Origin: Cohnella terricola
GTDB lineage: Bacteria; Bacillota; Bacilli; Paenibacillales; Paenibacillaceae
DNA length: 64,000 nt
Assembly: GCF_007786475.1 (NCBI RefSeq)
Contig: NZ_VNJJ01000008.1
Span: 62,001 to 126,000, forward strand
Reading direction: 5' to 3'
Shown here: positions 34,055 to 46,336 of the stretch, piece after piece
How positions within the stretch are numbered: position 1 is the first letter of the stretch
Layout of the letters: each line of letters opens with the position of its first letter
Position numbers and translations under genes: made by a program
Notes under the pieces: generated by a model
Told to the model about the DNA's origin: nothing
What the model saw: only the letters and a program-made list of their open reading frames with translations
The model's database searches: none

Positions 34055-35335
34055 ATGAAGCTGCCACATTCCGTTTCGCAATTGCTGATGGAAGCTAAGA
34101 CGACACTGTCCGAGCATCCTAAGCTGCTCGATATGTTTACGAAATGTTACCCGAATACGCTGGAGACAACCGTTAAGCTGCTGGACGATCAAACGGCATT
34201 CGTCATTACGGGAGATATCCCGGCAATGTGGCTGCGGGATTCCAGCGCGCAAGTTCGGCACTATATGCCCCTTGTCGCAGAGGATAAGGAACTGCAGTTG
34301 CTGGTGGAAGGCTTGATCCGGAGACAGATTGCTTATATCCATATCGATCCGTACGCTAACGCTTTTAATGAGGAAGCGAACGACAACCGCTACGACCAGG
34401 ATTTGACCGAGCTTGATGCCTGGGTATGGGAACGAAAATACGAGATCGACTCTCTTTGCTACCCCTTGCAGCTCTCTTATCTTTATTGGAAAGAAACCGG
34501 AAACGCAAGCCTCTTCGACGAGTCGTTCCGCGCCGCGGTAACGACGATTATCTCCTTGTGGAGAACGGAACAGAGGCATACGGAGCAATCTCCTTATCGT
34601 TTCGCCAGAATCGATTGCCCGCCAAGCGACACGCTGCGCAACAACCGGATGGGAATGCCGGTGAATTACACCGGGATGACTTGGTCCGGATTTCGACCGA
34701 GCGACGATGCTTGCACGTTCGGTTATCTGATTCCCTCCAATATGTTCGCCGTCGTCGTCCTTCGCTACGTGGAGGAGATCGCGGCGGAAGTGTGGGCCGA
34801 TGCCGAGCTTGTTCGTCTTGCGGCGGAGCTTCGGGAAGAGATCGACTTCGGCATTCAAACCTACGGAACTTTTCTTCATCCGAAGTACGGCAAGATTTAC
34901 GCTTACGAGACGGACGGATTCGGCAACTACATTCTGATGGATGACGCCAACGTGCCGAGCCTGCTATCTATTCCTTACCTGGGCTATGCGGATGAGAGCG
35001 ATCCGATCTATCGCAACACTCGCAGGTTTGTATTAAGCGAAGATAACCCATATTACCATGAGGGGAAATACGCCAAGGGAATCGGGAGTCCGCATACGCC
35101 GCCAGGCTTTATCTGGCCGATCAGCCTAGCGATGCAGGCGCTCACTTCGCGGGACGACGCGGAAATCCGGGAACTGCTGGACATGCTTCAGCGAACGGAC
35201 GGGGACACGGGGTACATGCACGAAGGATTCGACCCGAATAACCCGACGAACTATACGCGACCTTGGTTCGCTTGGGCGAATAGCCTGTTTGGAGAATTGC
35301 TTCATCGTCTGATGTTACGGGGATTTTTCAAATAA
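34055..35335 (+). CDS. GH125 exo-alpha-1,6-mannosidase
   Basis: The ATG at 34055 lies 9 bp behind AAAGGAG; an earlier ATG at 34025 overlaps the kinase stop. The 426-residue protein has GH125 (former DUF1237) landmarks: TGDIPAMWLRDSSAQVRHYM near residue 60, WERKYEIDSLCYPLQLSYLY, GMTWSGFRPSDDACTFGYLI, and FIWPISLAMQALTS. Characterised members remove alpha-1,6-linked mannose from the non-reducing end. No signal peptide, so it acts on imported oligosaccharides. With GH38 further down it would take apart short mannans or N-glycan fragments. Confidence 0.88.
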   Translation: MKLPHSVSQLLMEAKTTLSEHPKLLDMFTKCYPNTLETTVKLLDDQTAFVITGDIPAMWLRDSSAQVRHYMPLVAEDKELQLLVEGLIRRQIAYIHIDPYANAFNEEANDNRYDQDLTELDAWVWERKYEIDSLCYPLQLSYLYWKETGNASLFDESFRAAVTTIISLWRTEQRHTEQSPYRFARIDCPPSDTLRNNRMGMPVNYTGMTWSGFRPSDDACTFGYLIPSNMFAVVVLRYVEEIAAEVWADAELVRLAAELREEIDFGIQTYGTFLHPKYGKIYAYETDGFGNYILMDDANVPSLLSIPYLGYADESDPIYRNTRRFVLSEDNPYYHEGKYAKGIGSPHTPPGFIWPISLAMQALTSRDDAEIRELLDMLQRTDGDTGYMHEGFDPNNPTNYTRPWFAWANSLFGELLHRLMLRGFFK

Positions 35336-35350
35336 GCCATTTCGCGTTAA

Positions 35351-38407
<3,057 letters not shown>

Positions 38408-38429
38408 AATCGCATGAGGAGGCCTACGA

Positions 38430-39371
38430 ATGAAATACATCCAAATTCAAGGTGTCGAAAAGCCGATTTCCCGACTGTTCATGGGGACGGGAGATCTAAG
38501 GAAGATAGAGGAGCCGCAGCGGTTGATGCTCGATGCCTACATCAAGGCCGGAGGCAATGCCTTCGATACCGCGCATCAATATCGGGGTAAGGAACTTGTG
38601 CTGGGACAGTGGCTGGCGGAGACGAACCTGCGTGAAAAGCTGGTCATCTTGACAAAGGGCGCTCATCACGACGACGGAAGCCCGGGACCTCGCGTAAATC
38701 CGCAAGCGATCCGCAAGGACTTATCGGAGAGCCTGGAACGGCTGGGAACGGATTATGTCGATCTTTATGCCTTGCATAGGGATGATCCGACGGTAGCGGT
38801 CGGTCCGATTATCGAAGAGTTGAACGAGCATATTCAAGCGAAGAAGATTCGGGCCATCGGGGCTTCGAACTGGTCTTACAAGAGAATTCGGGAGGCGAAC
38901 GAATTTGCTGCTTCCCGTAATCTGATCGGCTTTTCCTTCAGCAGCCCGAACCTCAGCTTAGCCAAGCCTAAAGAAGCGAGGTGGGAGGGGACCGTCTCGG
39001 CGGACGAGGAAACGTGCGACTGGCATGCCGAAACGCAGCTTCCACTGTTCGCATGGTCGGCGCAAGCGGGCGGATTTTTCTCGGGGAACTTCGCGCCCGA
39101 TAAGTTGGACGATCCGGAAATGGTCCGGGTCTATTACAGCGACGAGAACTGGGAACGATATCGTCGCGCGGTGAAGCTGGCAGAAGAGAAAGGCGTGACG
39201 CCGATTCAGATCGCCTTGTCTTATGTTTTGTATCAGCCTTTCCCGACTTGCGCCATTATCGGACCTCGCAACCCGGAGGAATTCGAGTCCTCCATTCAAG
39301 CGATGAACCTGGTGTTAACCGCGGAGGAAGTCGAATGGCTGGATCTGAAAAAGGAGGAGATCGGGAGATGA
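38430..39371 (+). CDS. aldo/keto reductase
   Basis: ATG behind GAGGAGG. The 313-residue protein has the family Asp/Tyr region (NAFDTAHQYRGKELVLGQWL), Lys (VILTKGAHHDD), His (DLYALHRDDP) and the C-terminal NADPH segment (PTCAIIGPRNPEEFE). It probably oxidises or reduces a sugar carbonyl released by the glycosidases. It overlaps the next gene by 4 bp, so the reductase and isomerase may work on the same intermediate. Confidence 0.85.
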   Translation: MKYIQIQGVEKPISRLFMGTGDLRKIEEPQRLMLDAYIKAGGNAFDTAHQYRGKELVLGQWLAETNLREKLVILTKGAHHDDGSPGPRVNPQAIRKDLSESLERLGTDYVDLYALHRDDPTVAVGPIIEELNEHIQAKKIRAIGASNWSYKRIREANEFAASRNLIGFSFSSPNLSLAKPKEARWEGTVSADEETCDWHAETQLPLFAWSAQAGGFFSGNFAPDKLDDPEMVRVYYSDENWERYRRAVKLAEEKGVTPIQIALSYVLYQPFPTCAIIGPRNPEEFESSIQAMNLVLTAEEVEWLDLKKEEIGR

Positions 39372-40120
39372 TCAGACATCAACTGGCAGCTCAGCTTTTC
39401 ACCGTGAGGAACGAATTGAAGAAAGATTTCGAGGGCGTTCTAAGAGAGTTAAGTAAAATGGGCTGGGCGGCGGTGCAGATCGACGGGCTTCACGGCAACT
39501 CCGCTCGGGATATCGCGGCCGTTATGAAGGAACTTGGCTTAAAGACGGCAGGCATGCACGTAGGTCTGGAGCGAATGAAGAACGATCTGGATAACGTTCT
39601 CGAAGAAGCTCGACTGTTCGACACGAAGGATTTCATCTGCCACTCGCTGCCTGATGGGCTCCAGACTCCCGAAGGCTATAGAAGCGTCAAGAAAGACTTG
39701 CTTGCGGTGGCCGCCAAAGTACAAGGCACGGGATACCGCGCGGGTTACCATAATCACGACTTTGAATTCCATACTTCCATCGACGGGAAGTTCGCTCTCG
39801 AATATTTGCTCGACGATCCCGCTATTTATGCCGAGATCGATACCTATTGGGTAATGAAGGGGGGCCAAGATCCGCTGAACTTCATTCGCAACTACGCTTT
39901 CCGTATGCCGATTCTTCACCTGAAGGACATGACGTCCGACGGCAAGCAATATTTCGCCGAGATCGGCACAGGCCTGATCGATTTCGCTCCGATCCTCAGA
40001 TGGGGGCTGGACAGCGGCGTGGAATGGTTTGCAGTGGAGCAAGACTATTGTCCGGGCAATCCGCTGGACAGTCTGGCGACCAGCCTAGAGAACTTGATCA
40101 AGCTTGAGGAATCCTTATAA
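39368..40120 (+). CDS. sugar phosphate isomerase/epimerase (xylose-isomerase-like TIM barrel)
   Basis: The ATG at 39368 is coupled to the reductase stop and preceded by AAGGAGGAG. The 250-residue protein reads as an AP-endonuclease-2/IolE-type barrel: HQLAAQLFTVRNELKKDFEG at the start, YHNHDFEF (metal-binding His/His/Asp region), EIDTYWV and LHLKDM. Relatives are epimerases, isomerases or 2-keto-inositol dehydratase (IolE). It is shorter and more divergent than true IolE, and lies with mannoside genes, so a sugar isomerase/epimerase is favoured. Confidence 0.78.
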   Translation: MIRHQLAAQLFTVRNELKKDFEGVLRELSKMGWAAVQIDGLHGNSARDIAAVMKELGLKTAGMHVGLERMKNDLDNVLEEARLFDTKDFICHSLPDGLQTPEGYRSVKKDLLAVAAKVQGTGYRAGYHNHDFEFHTSIDGKFALEYLLDDPAIYAEIDTYWVMKGGQDPLNFIRNYAFRMPILHLKDMTSDGKQYFAEIGTGLIDFAPILRWGLDSGVEWFAVEQDYCPGNPLDSLATSLENLIKLEESL

Positions 40121-40153
40121 ATCGACTGATCGGAAAGAAGGGTGAGAATCGAG

Positions 40154-43100
40154 ATGTTGTTTACTGAGAAGAAGCTAGAAGCCCGCCTCCGGGAGCTGAG
40201 TGCTACCCGCTATCGCGATGTTTTGCCGATGAACAGCTTTTCGGCTATCGAGGATGAAGCCGGCGCGACGGGAGCCCGGCCGCCTGCGGGTTCTCCCGAG
40301 TTTGAATTGAAAGCCGGCGAGACGTGGAAGGGTCGCGACCGTTACATCTGGCTGTCCCGCAGCGTCGAGATTCCCAAGGAGTGGTCCGGGAAAACCGTGC
40401 TTGCGCGCTTTGACCTCGGTGAAACCGGTGGAGGGAACAACGAAGGCTTCGAGTCGTTGCTGTATTGGAACGGCGCTCCGTATCAGGGCGTCGATTCCAA
40501 TCACCAGGAGGTGTTCCTGCCGGAAGATTGCGCCGGGAAGAGCGGCAGAATCGACATTCGGCTGTGGTCGGGTCTTGACGGCGGCGGCAAGCCGCGCGAG
40601 ATGAAGCATACGATCAACGTGGCCGAGCTGTGCTGGCTGGATGAAAAAATCGATGATTTTTATTATACGGGGCGCGCGATTCTCGAAACGATACAGGCGT
40701 TGGACGACAAGCATCCGGATCGCGTCGGTCTTCTGAAAGCGTTGGATCGCGCTTTCCTCAAGGTTGACTGGTCGCAGCCGGAATCCGATGCGTACCGCGA
40801 ATCCGTGTATGAAGCGAGAGAGCAATTGCTGGCCGAGATGAACGGCTTCGAGAAGCATCATCCGGTTACCGTGACGGCGATCGGCCATACGCATATCGAC
40901 GTTGCCTGGCTTTGGAGACTTAAGCATACGCGGGAAAAATGCGCCCGTTCGTTCTCGACGGTTCTGCGTTTGATGGAGCGCTTCCCGGATTACGTATTCC
41001 TGCAGACGCAGCCGCAGCTGTACGCGTACATCAAGCAAGACTATCCCGAGATCTACGAGCAGATTCGCGAACGCGTACGCGAGGGACGTTGGGAGATCGG
41101 CGGAGGCATGTGGCTGGAAGCCGATTGCAACTTGACCTCAGGGGAATCGCTCGTTCGGCAATTTCTGTTCGGAACGCGCTTTATGCGTCAGGAATTCGGG
41201 GTAGAAAGCACGTACCTATGGCTTCCCGACGTGTTCGGCTATAGCTGGGCGCTGCCGCAAATCTTGCGCAAATCGGGCTTCGAGACGTTCATGACGACGA
41301 AGATCAGCTGGAACCAGTTCAATAGAATGCCGCATGACACGTTTAAGTGGAGAGGCATCGACGGCTCGGAGGTGCTCACGCATTTCATCACGACGCCGGA
41401 TGATTGGGAGGAAGCGAACTCCTTCTTCTACACGTATAACGGCCTGATTACGCCTCAGACGGTTAAAGGGGCTTGGGGAGGGTATCAGGAGAAGGAAGTG
41501 AACCAGGAGCTGCTGCTTTCCTACGGCTACGGAGACGGAGGCGGAGGCGTCAATCGCGAAATGCTGGAAATGCGCCGCCGCTTGGACGAAATGCCCGGAT
41601 TGCCGAACGTGAAGACGGGCCGCGCGGACGATTACTTCCAGCGGCTTCAGACGACGTTTAAGGACACGGATCGCTACGTGCATACATGGGACGGCGAGCT
41701 GTACCTGGAATATCATCGGGGCACTTATACAAGCCAAGCCTACAACAAACGGATGAATCGCAAGCTGGAGCTGCTTTACCGCGAGACGGAATGGCTCAGC
41801 TCGTTGGCCAGCGTCCTGCGCGGCGATTGGAGCGGGTATCGGCAGAAGGAATTGAACGAGGGCTGGACAATCATTCTTCGCAACCAGTTCCATGATATTA
41901 TTCCGGGCTCCTCGATCAAGGAAGTCTACGAAGACAGCCGCGAGGAATACGCCGAAGCGCTGGCTCTGGCCAGCGACGCATGGAAGGATGCGGCTGCCGT
42001 TGTTGGCGGCGCGAAAGCGGACGGAGCGGTTACCGTTCTTAACAGCTCGCCTTGGGAACGCAACGATCTTGTTGTCATCGACGGGGATCAGGCGCCTGCA
42101 GGAAGCGAATGGATCGATGCGGAGGGCCACGTGCTGCTGGCGCAGTATGCCGAAGATCGCTGGATTGTGGCGGCATCGAAGGTGCCATCGCTTGGACTGT
42201 CCGCCATCCGTTATCGGGAAGGCGGTTTGGACTCCTCGGAGAACGAGGCCGTTATCCCGTTCCGTCAGGAAGGAAGCACGCTTAAGACCCCTCATTACGA
42301 GATCGAGTGGAACGAAGCCGGACAGCTGTCCCGGATTTACGACCTGGACTACCGCCGCGACGTGCTTGCTCCGAATGCCTTCGGCAACGTGCTGCAAGTG
42401 TTCGAAGACAAGCCGCTTCATTTCGAAGCTTGGGACGTCGACATTTTCTATCAGGAGAAAATGCGCGAGATTACCGATCTCGTATCGGTGGAGTTGGCGG
42501 AAGTCGGACCTCTGATGGCAGTTGTCGCTTTCCGGTGGAAGTATGCCAACTCCGTCATTACCCAGAGAATGACCGTATATGCCGATAACAGACGGATCGA
42601 TTTCCGTACGCACATCAATTGGCAGGATCATCAGCAGTTGCTGAAGGTCGCATTCCCGGTTGACGTTCGCTCGACGGAGGCAACTTACGATATCCAGTTC
42701 GGCAACGTCAAACGCCCGACGCACTGGAACACAAGCTGGGATTGGGCACGATTCGAGTCTGTTGGCCATCAGTGGGCCGATCTGTCCGAGCGCGGTTACG
42801 GCGTGAGCTTGCTGAACGATTGCAAATACGGCTACGACGTGAAGGATAACGTCCTGCGCCTGTCATTGTTGAAATCGGCGATCAGCCCCGACCCGGATGC
42901 GGATATCGGAGAACACGAATTCGTGTACGCTCTGTACCCGCATGAAGGCGACTGGTACGCAGGAGGCACCGTGCAGCAAGCTTGGTCGCTCAACAACCCG
43001 TTGACTGCTTATGCAGGCGCTCCGGCGAAGGATGCATTCTCCCTGTTCCGCTTGTCCGCAGCCAACGTGATGGTCGATGCAGTGAAGAAAGCGGAGGATG

Positions 43101-43297
43101 GAGATGGCCTGATCCTGCGCGTACATGAATTCGCCGGTGTCCGCTCGAAGGTCGAGCTGGGCAGCGATCTCACCATCGCCTCCTTGCAGGAATGCAATCT
43201 GATGGAGCAGCCGATGAGCGAAGCAGGTTCTTCCGGGTTGTCGTTCGAACTGAAGCCTTACGAGATTAAAACCTTTATCGTTCAACTTCAAGCCTGA
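40154..43297 (+). CDS. GH38 alpha-mannosidase
   Basis: The ATG at 40154 is preferred over the GTG at 40142, which is too close to AAGAAGGG. The 1047-residue protein has the GH38 zinc and catalytic motifs: HTHIDVAWLW near residues 245-254 and WLPDVFGYSW with the nucleophile Asp near 359; NQFHDIIPGSS lies later. The rest forms the middle three-helix bundle and beta-sandwich domains of the family. It is cytoplasmic and hydrolyses alpha-mannosides released or imported by the operon. It is the last gene before a hairpin and the iol genes. Confidence 0.92.
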   Translation: MLFTEKKLEARLRELSATRYRDVLPMNSFSAIEDEAGATGARPPAGSPEFELKAGETWKGRDRYIWLSRSVEIPKEWSGKTVLARFDLGETGGGNNEGFESLLYWNGAPYQGVDSNHQEVFLPEDCAGKSGRIDIRLWSGLDGGGKPREMKHTINVAELCWLDEKIDDFYYTGRAILETIQALDDKHPDRVGLLKALDRAFLKVDWSQPESDAYRESVYEAREQLLAEMNGFEKHHPVTVTAIGHTHIDVAWLWRLKHTREKCARSFSTVLRLMERFPDYVFLQTQPQLYAYIKQDYPEIYEQIRERVREGRWEIGGGMWLEADCNLTSGESLVRQFLFGTRFMRQEFGVESTYLWLPDVFGYSWALPQILRKSGFETFMTTKISWNQFNRMPHDTFKWRGIDGSEVLTHFITTPDDWEEANSFFYTYNGLITPQTVKGAWGGYQEKEVNQELLLSYGYGDGGGGVNREMLEMRRRLDEMPGLPNVKTGRADDYFQRLQTTFKDTDRYVHTWDGELYLEYHRGTYTSQAYNKRMNRKLELLYRETEWLSSLASVLRGDWSGYRQKELNEGWTIILRNQFHDIIPGSSIKEVYEDSREEYAEALALASDAWKDAAAVVGGAKADGAVTVLNSSPWERNDLVVIDGDQAPAGSEWIDAEGHVLLAQYAEDRWIVAASKVPSLGLSAIRYREGGLDSSENEAVIPFRQEGSTLKTPHYEIEWNEAGQLSRIYDLDYRRDVLAPNAFGNVLQVFEDKPLHFEAWDVDIFYQEKMREITDLVSVELAEVGPLMAVVAFRWKYANSVITQRMTVYADNRRIDFRTHINWQDHQQLLKVAFPVDVRSTEATYDIQFGNVKRPTHWNTSWDWARFESVGHQWADLSERGYGVSLLNDCKYGYDVKDNVLRLSLLKSAISPDPDADIGEHEFVYALYPHEGDWYAGGTVQQAWSLNNPLTAYAGAPAKDAFSLFRLSAANVMVDAVKKAEDGDGLILRVHEFAGVRSKVELGSDLTIASLQECNLMEQPMSEAGSSGLSFELKPYEIKTFIVQLQA

Positions 43298-43331
43298 TTC
43301 CTGCGGGTAAAGGAAACCGAATCCAAGCCGA

Positions 43332-43363
43332 AAGCCCGCAAGCGCACGTAGAATTGCGGGCTT
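43332..43363. terminator. hairpin between the glycan operon and iol genes
   Basis: AAGCCCGCAA and TTGCGGGCTT form a perfect 10-bp stem about 35 bp after the GH38 stop. A T-run is missing, so termination may be partial and some transcripts may continue into iolD. No convincing promoter was seen before iolD. Confidence 0.5.
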
Positions 43364-43431
43364 AGGCTGTCTGTATACGTTTGAAGAAACACTCGAACCA
43401 TCCAAATTCACTATAAACCGAGGGCATGCGA

Positions 43432-45297
43432 ATGAAAACGATACGATTGACAATGGCGCAGGCGTTGCTCAAGTTTCTCGACCAGCAGTACATTGCCGTC
43501 GACGGAGAAGAAACGAAATTCGTGCGCGGAGTCATGGGCATTTTCGGACATGGCAACGTCACCGGCCTCGGCGAAGCGCTGGAGCGCGAAGCCGGAGAGC
43601 TGATTTTCCTTCAGGGCAAGAACGAGCAGGGCATGGTTCATGCTGCGACCGCCTACGCGAAACAGAAAAACCGCAAGCAGATATTTGCCTGCACGACTTC
43701 CATCGGACCGGGCGCGCTCAACATGATTACGGGAGCGGCGACCGCAACGGTCAACCGGATTCCGGTATTGCTGCTGCCGGGCGATAACTTCGCCACCCGC
43801 CAGCCGGATCCCGTGCTGCAGCAATTAGAAGTGCCGAGCGATTATTCGATATCGGCCAACGATCCTTTCAAGTCCGTCAGCAAATTCTGGGACCGGATCG
43901 TTCGTCCGGAGCAGTTGATGTCATCCTTGCTTCAGGCGATGCGCGTGCTGACCGATCCGGCGGATACCGGAGCCGTGACGCTGGCTCTGCCGCAGGACGT
44001 TCAGGCCGAGGCGTATGATTACCCCACGGACTTCTTCATTAAGAGAGTGCATCGGCTGGATCGTCGGCCGCCTGCGCCTCAAGCGATAGAGAGAGCGGTG
44101 CAGCTGATTGTCGGCAAGAAGAAGCCGCTGCTGATTGCCGGCGGCGGCGTTCATTACTCGGAGGCGACGAAGGAGTTGCTCGCGTTTGCGGAGGCGTTCG
44201 GCATTCCGGTAGCGGAGACGCAAGCCGGTAAAAGCGCCGTGCCGTGGAACCACCCGTTAAGCGTTGGAGGCGTTGGCACGACCGGAACTCTGGCCGCGAA
44301 TCGGCTTGCGGCGGAAGCGGACTTGATCATTGGCGTAGGTACGCGTTATTCCGATTTCACGACGGCTTCCAAATCCGCTTTCCGTAACGAGAACGCTACA
44401 TTCTTGAACCTGAACGTCAGTTCGTTCGATTCGATCAAGATGCAAGGGGAGTTCGTCACGGCGGACGCCAGGGAAGCACTTGTCGCCCTTCAAGCAAGCT
44501 TGTCCAGTGAAGGCTATCGGGCTGGTTATGCGGAAGACGAGATTCAGAAACACAAAGCGGAATGGGACGCCGAGGTGGATCGGCTCTATGCGCTGGAAAG
44601 TCCCGAAGGATTTACGCAAACGCAAGCTTTGGGCATCGTAAATCGGTCAGTCGGCGCAAAGGGAGTAATCGTGGCGGCGGCGGGAAGCTTACCGGGCGAT
44701 CTGCACCGCGTCTGGCGGACAACCGAGCCGAAAACTTACCATATGGAATACGGCTTCTCTTGTATGGGCTATGAAGTCAGCGGCGCATTCGGAGTCGCGC
44801 TTGCGGAGCCGGAGCGAGAAGTTTATGCGCTTCTGGGAGATGGCAGCTACCTGATGCTTCATTCGGAGCTTGTAACTGCCATTCAGGAAGGCGTCAAGCT
44901 GACGGTCGTGCTGTTCGACAATCACGGCTTCCAATGCATCCACAATTTGCAGCGCGGTCACGGCAGCGATAGCTTCGGCAACGAATTCCGCTTCCGCTCC
45001 AAGGAATCGGGGCAGTTGAATGGGGGATATATGCCGATCGATTTCGCGGCGCATGCCCGCAGCCTGGGCGCTGCAGCCTATACGGCCCGCAATGCAGCGG
45101 AGTTGGAGCAGGCGCTGCTGCAAGCGAAAGCCGAGCCGGGTCCCGTCCTAGTGGAAATCAAAGTGCTGCCGGGTACGAATACCGACGGTTACGAATCCTG
45201 GTGGAACGTCGGCGTGCCGGAAGTGTCAACGGATGACAAAGTATTGAAGGCACATGCCGAGATGAAGACGAAAATTCAAGCAGCTCGACCTTATTAA
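43432..45297 (+). CDS. iolD: 3D-(3,5/4)-trihydroxycyclohexane-1,2-dione hydrolase IolD
   Basis: The ATG at 43432 lies 7 bp from GAGGG; the ATG at 43426 is too close to it. The 621-residue thiamine diphosphate enzyme shows the catalytic Glu segment (LIFLQGKNEQGMVHAATAYA), the central domain (PLLIAGGGVHYSEATKELLA) and the ThDP/Mg motif GDGSYLMLHSE...NHGFQ. IolD opens the ring of diketo-inositol to 5-deoxyglucuronate in myo-inositol catabolism. iolC, iolA, iolJ and iolB follow in one block. Confidence 0.93.
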   Translation: MKTIRLTMAQALLKFLDQQYIAVDGEETKFVRGVMGIFGHGNVTGLGEALEREAGELIFLQGKNEQGMVHAATAYAKQKNRKQIFACTTSIGPGALNMITGAATATVNRIPVLLLPGDNFATRQPDPVLQQLEVPSDYSISANDPFKSVSKFWDRIVRPEQLMSSLLQAMRVLTDPADTGAVTLALPQDVQAEAYDYPTDFFIKRVHRLDRRPPAPQAIERAVQLIVGKKKPLLIAGGGVHYSEATKELLAFAEAFGIPVAETQAGKSAVPWNHPLSVGGVGTTGTLAANRLAAEADLIIGVGTRYSDFTTASKSAFRNENATFLNLNVSSFDSIKMQGEFVTADAREALVALQASLSSEGYRAGYAEDEIQKHKAEWDAEVDRLYALESPEGFTQTQALGIVNRSVGAKGVIVAAAGSLPGDLHRVWRTTEPKTYHMEYGFSCMGYEVSGAFGVALAEPEREVYALLGDGSYLMLHSELVTAIQEGVKLTVVLFDNHGFQCIHNLQRGHGSDSFGNEFRFRSKESGQLNGGYMPIDFAAHARSLGAAAYTARNAAELEQALLQAKAEPGPVLVEIKVLPGTNTDGYESWWNVGVPEVSTDDKVLKAHAEMKTKIQAARPY

Positions 45298-45319
45298 TGG
45301 ACGAAAGAAGGTATGCCCG

Positions 45320-46315
45320 ATGGTGCCCGTAACTTTCCCAACCGACAAGCCGCTCGACTTTGTGGCAATCGGTCGGTTATGCATAGATTTGAACGCGAAC
45401 GAGATCAATCGCCCGATGGAGGAGACGATGACGTTCACGAAGTACGTCGGCGGCTCTCCCGCCAATATCGCGATCGGAATGTCGCGGCTGGATATGAAAT
45501 CGGCATTTATCGGCAAGGTGGCCGACGATCAGATGGGACGTTTTATCGTCCAGTATTTGCACAATAACGGAATCGACACGTCCGGCGTCCTGACGGATCG
45601 AACCGGTGCCGTGACGGGTTTGGCCTTTACCGAGATCAAAAGCCCCGAGGATTGCAGCATTCTCATGTACCGCGATAATGTAGCCGATCTCAAGCTGGAG
45701 CCTGGGGAAGTAGATGAAGCTCTCATTGCGAGCAGCAAAGTGCTGCTCGTCTCCGGAACGGCTCTCGCGAAAAGCCCGTCCCGCGAAGCGGTGCTGCTGG
45801 CGTTGCGTTACGCGCGCAAACACGGCACGAAAGTCATTTTCGATATCGACTACCGGCCTTATACGTGGACGAATCCGCAAGAAACGGCGATCTATTACCA
45901 CGCGGCTGCCGAGAAGAGCGACATTATTATCGGTACGCGCGAGGAATTCGACATGCTGGAGCAATTCGATGGCAATGACGAGCGGAACGACCAGGTGACG
46001 GCATCCCAGTGGTTCAGCCATCATGCGGAGATCGTTGTCATCAAGCACGGCAAAGAGGGATCGATTGCTTATGCGAAGGATGGCAGCTCGCACAGAGGGT
46101 CGATCTTTCCGGCCAAAGTCATCAAGACGTTTGGCGCGGGAGACTCCTACGCCGCAGGGTTCATCTACGGGCTTATGCAGGGCTGGGAGATCAGCCGCAG
46201 CATGGAATTCGGCAGCGCCTGCGCTTCCATCGTCATTTCCAGTCATAGCTGCTCGGACGCGATGCCGAAGTTGGAACAAGTCGAAGCGTTTATGCGCCAA
46301 TTCAAGCAAGCTTAA
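45320..46315 (+). CDS. iolC: 5-dehydro-2-deoxygluconokinase IolC
   Basis: ATG at 45320 behind AAGAAGG. The 331-residue PfkB-family kinase has GGSPANIAIGMSRLDMKSAF near the start and TFGAGDSYAAGFIYGLMQGW with the catalytic Asp near the end, plus the IolC-type opening LDFVAIGRLCIDLNANEIN. It phosphorylates 2-deoxy-5-keto-gluconate, the step before cleavage by IolJ. Confidence 0.93.
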   Translation: MVPVTFPTDKPLDFVAIGRLCIDLNANEINRPMEETMTFTKYVGGSPANIAIGMSRLDMKSAFIGKVADDQMGRFIVQYLHNNGIDTSGVLTDRTGAVTGLAFTEIKSPEDCSILMYRDNVADLKLEPGEVDEALIASSKVLLVSGTALAKSPSREAVLLALRYARKHGTKVIFDIDYRPYTWTNPQETAIYYHAAAEKSDIIIGTREEFDMLEQFDGNDERNDQVTASQWFSHHAEIVVIKHGKEGSIAYAKDGSSHRGSIFPAKVIKTFGAGDSYAAGFIYGLMQGWEISRSMEFGSACASIVISSHSCSDAMPKLEQVEAFMRQFKQA

Positions 46316-46336
46316 ATCGAGAGGAGATTTTCCGAT

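Noticed and set aside
33995-34879. Minus-strand frame of 294 codons opposite GH125
   Set aside because: Overlaps the GH125 gene with intact motifs; no independent support.
39368-40120. Annotation as IolE (2-keto-myo-inositol dehydratase)
   Set aside because: It has the same fold but is short, is coupled to the reductase of the mannoside operon, and does not show clear IolE-specific segments; left as isomerase/epimerase.
41216-42769. Long minus-strand frame of 517 codons opposite the GH38 gene
   Set aside because: It lies entirely within a clear GH38 coding sequence, resembles no family, and is explained by the high-GC codon use of the sense strand.
45377-46309. Minus-strand frame of 310 codons opposite iolC
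   Set aside because: Complete overlap with iolC, no ribosome binding site, composition typical of an antisense shadow.
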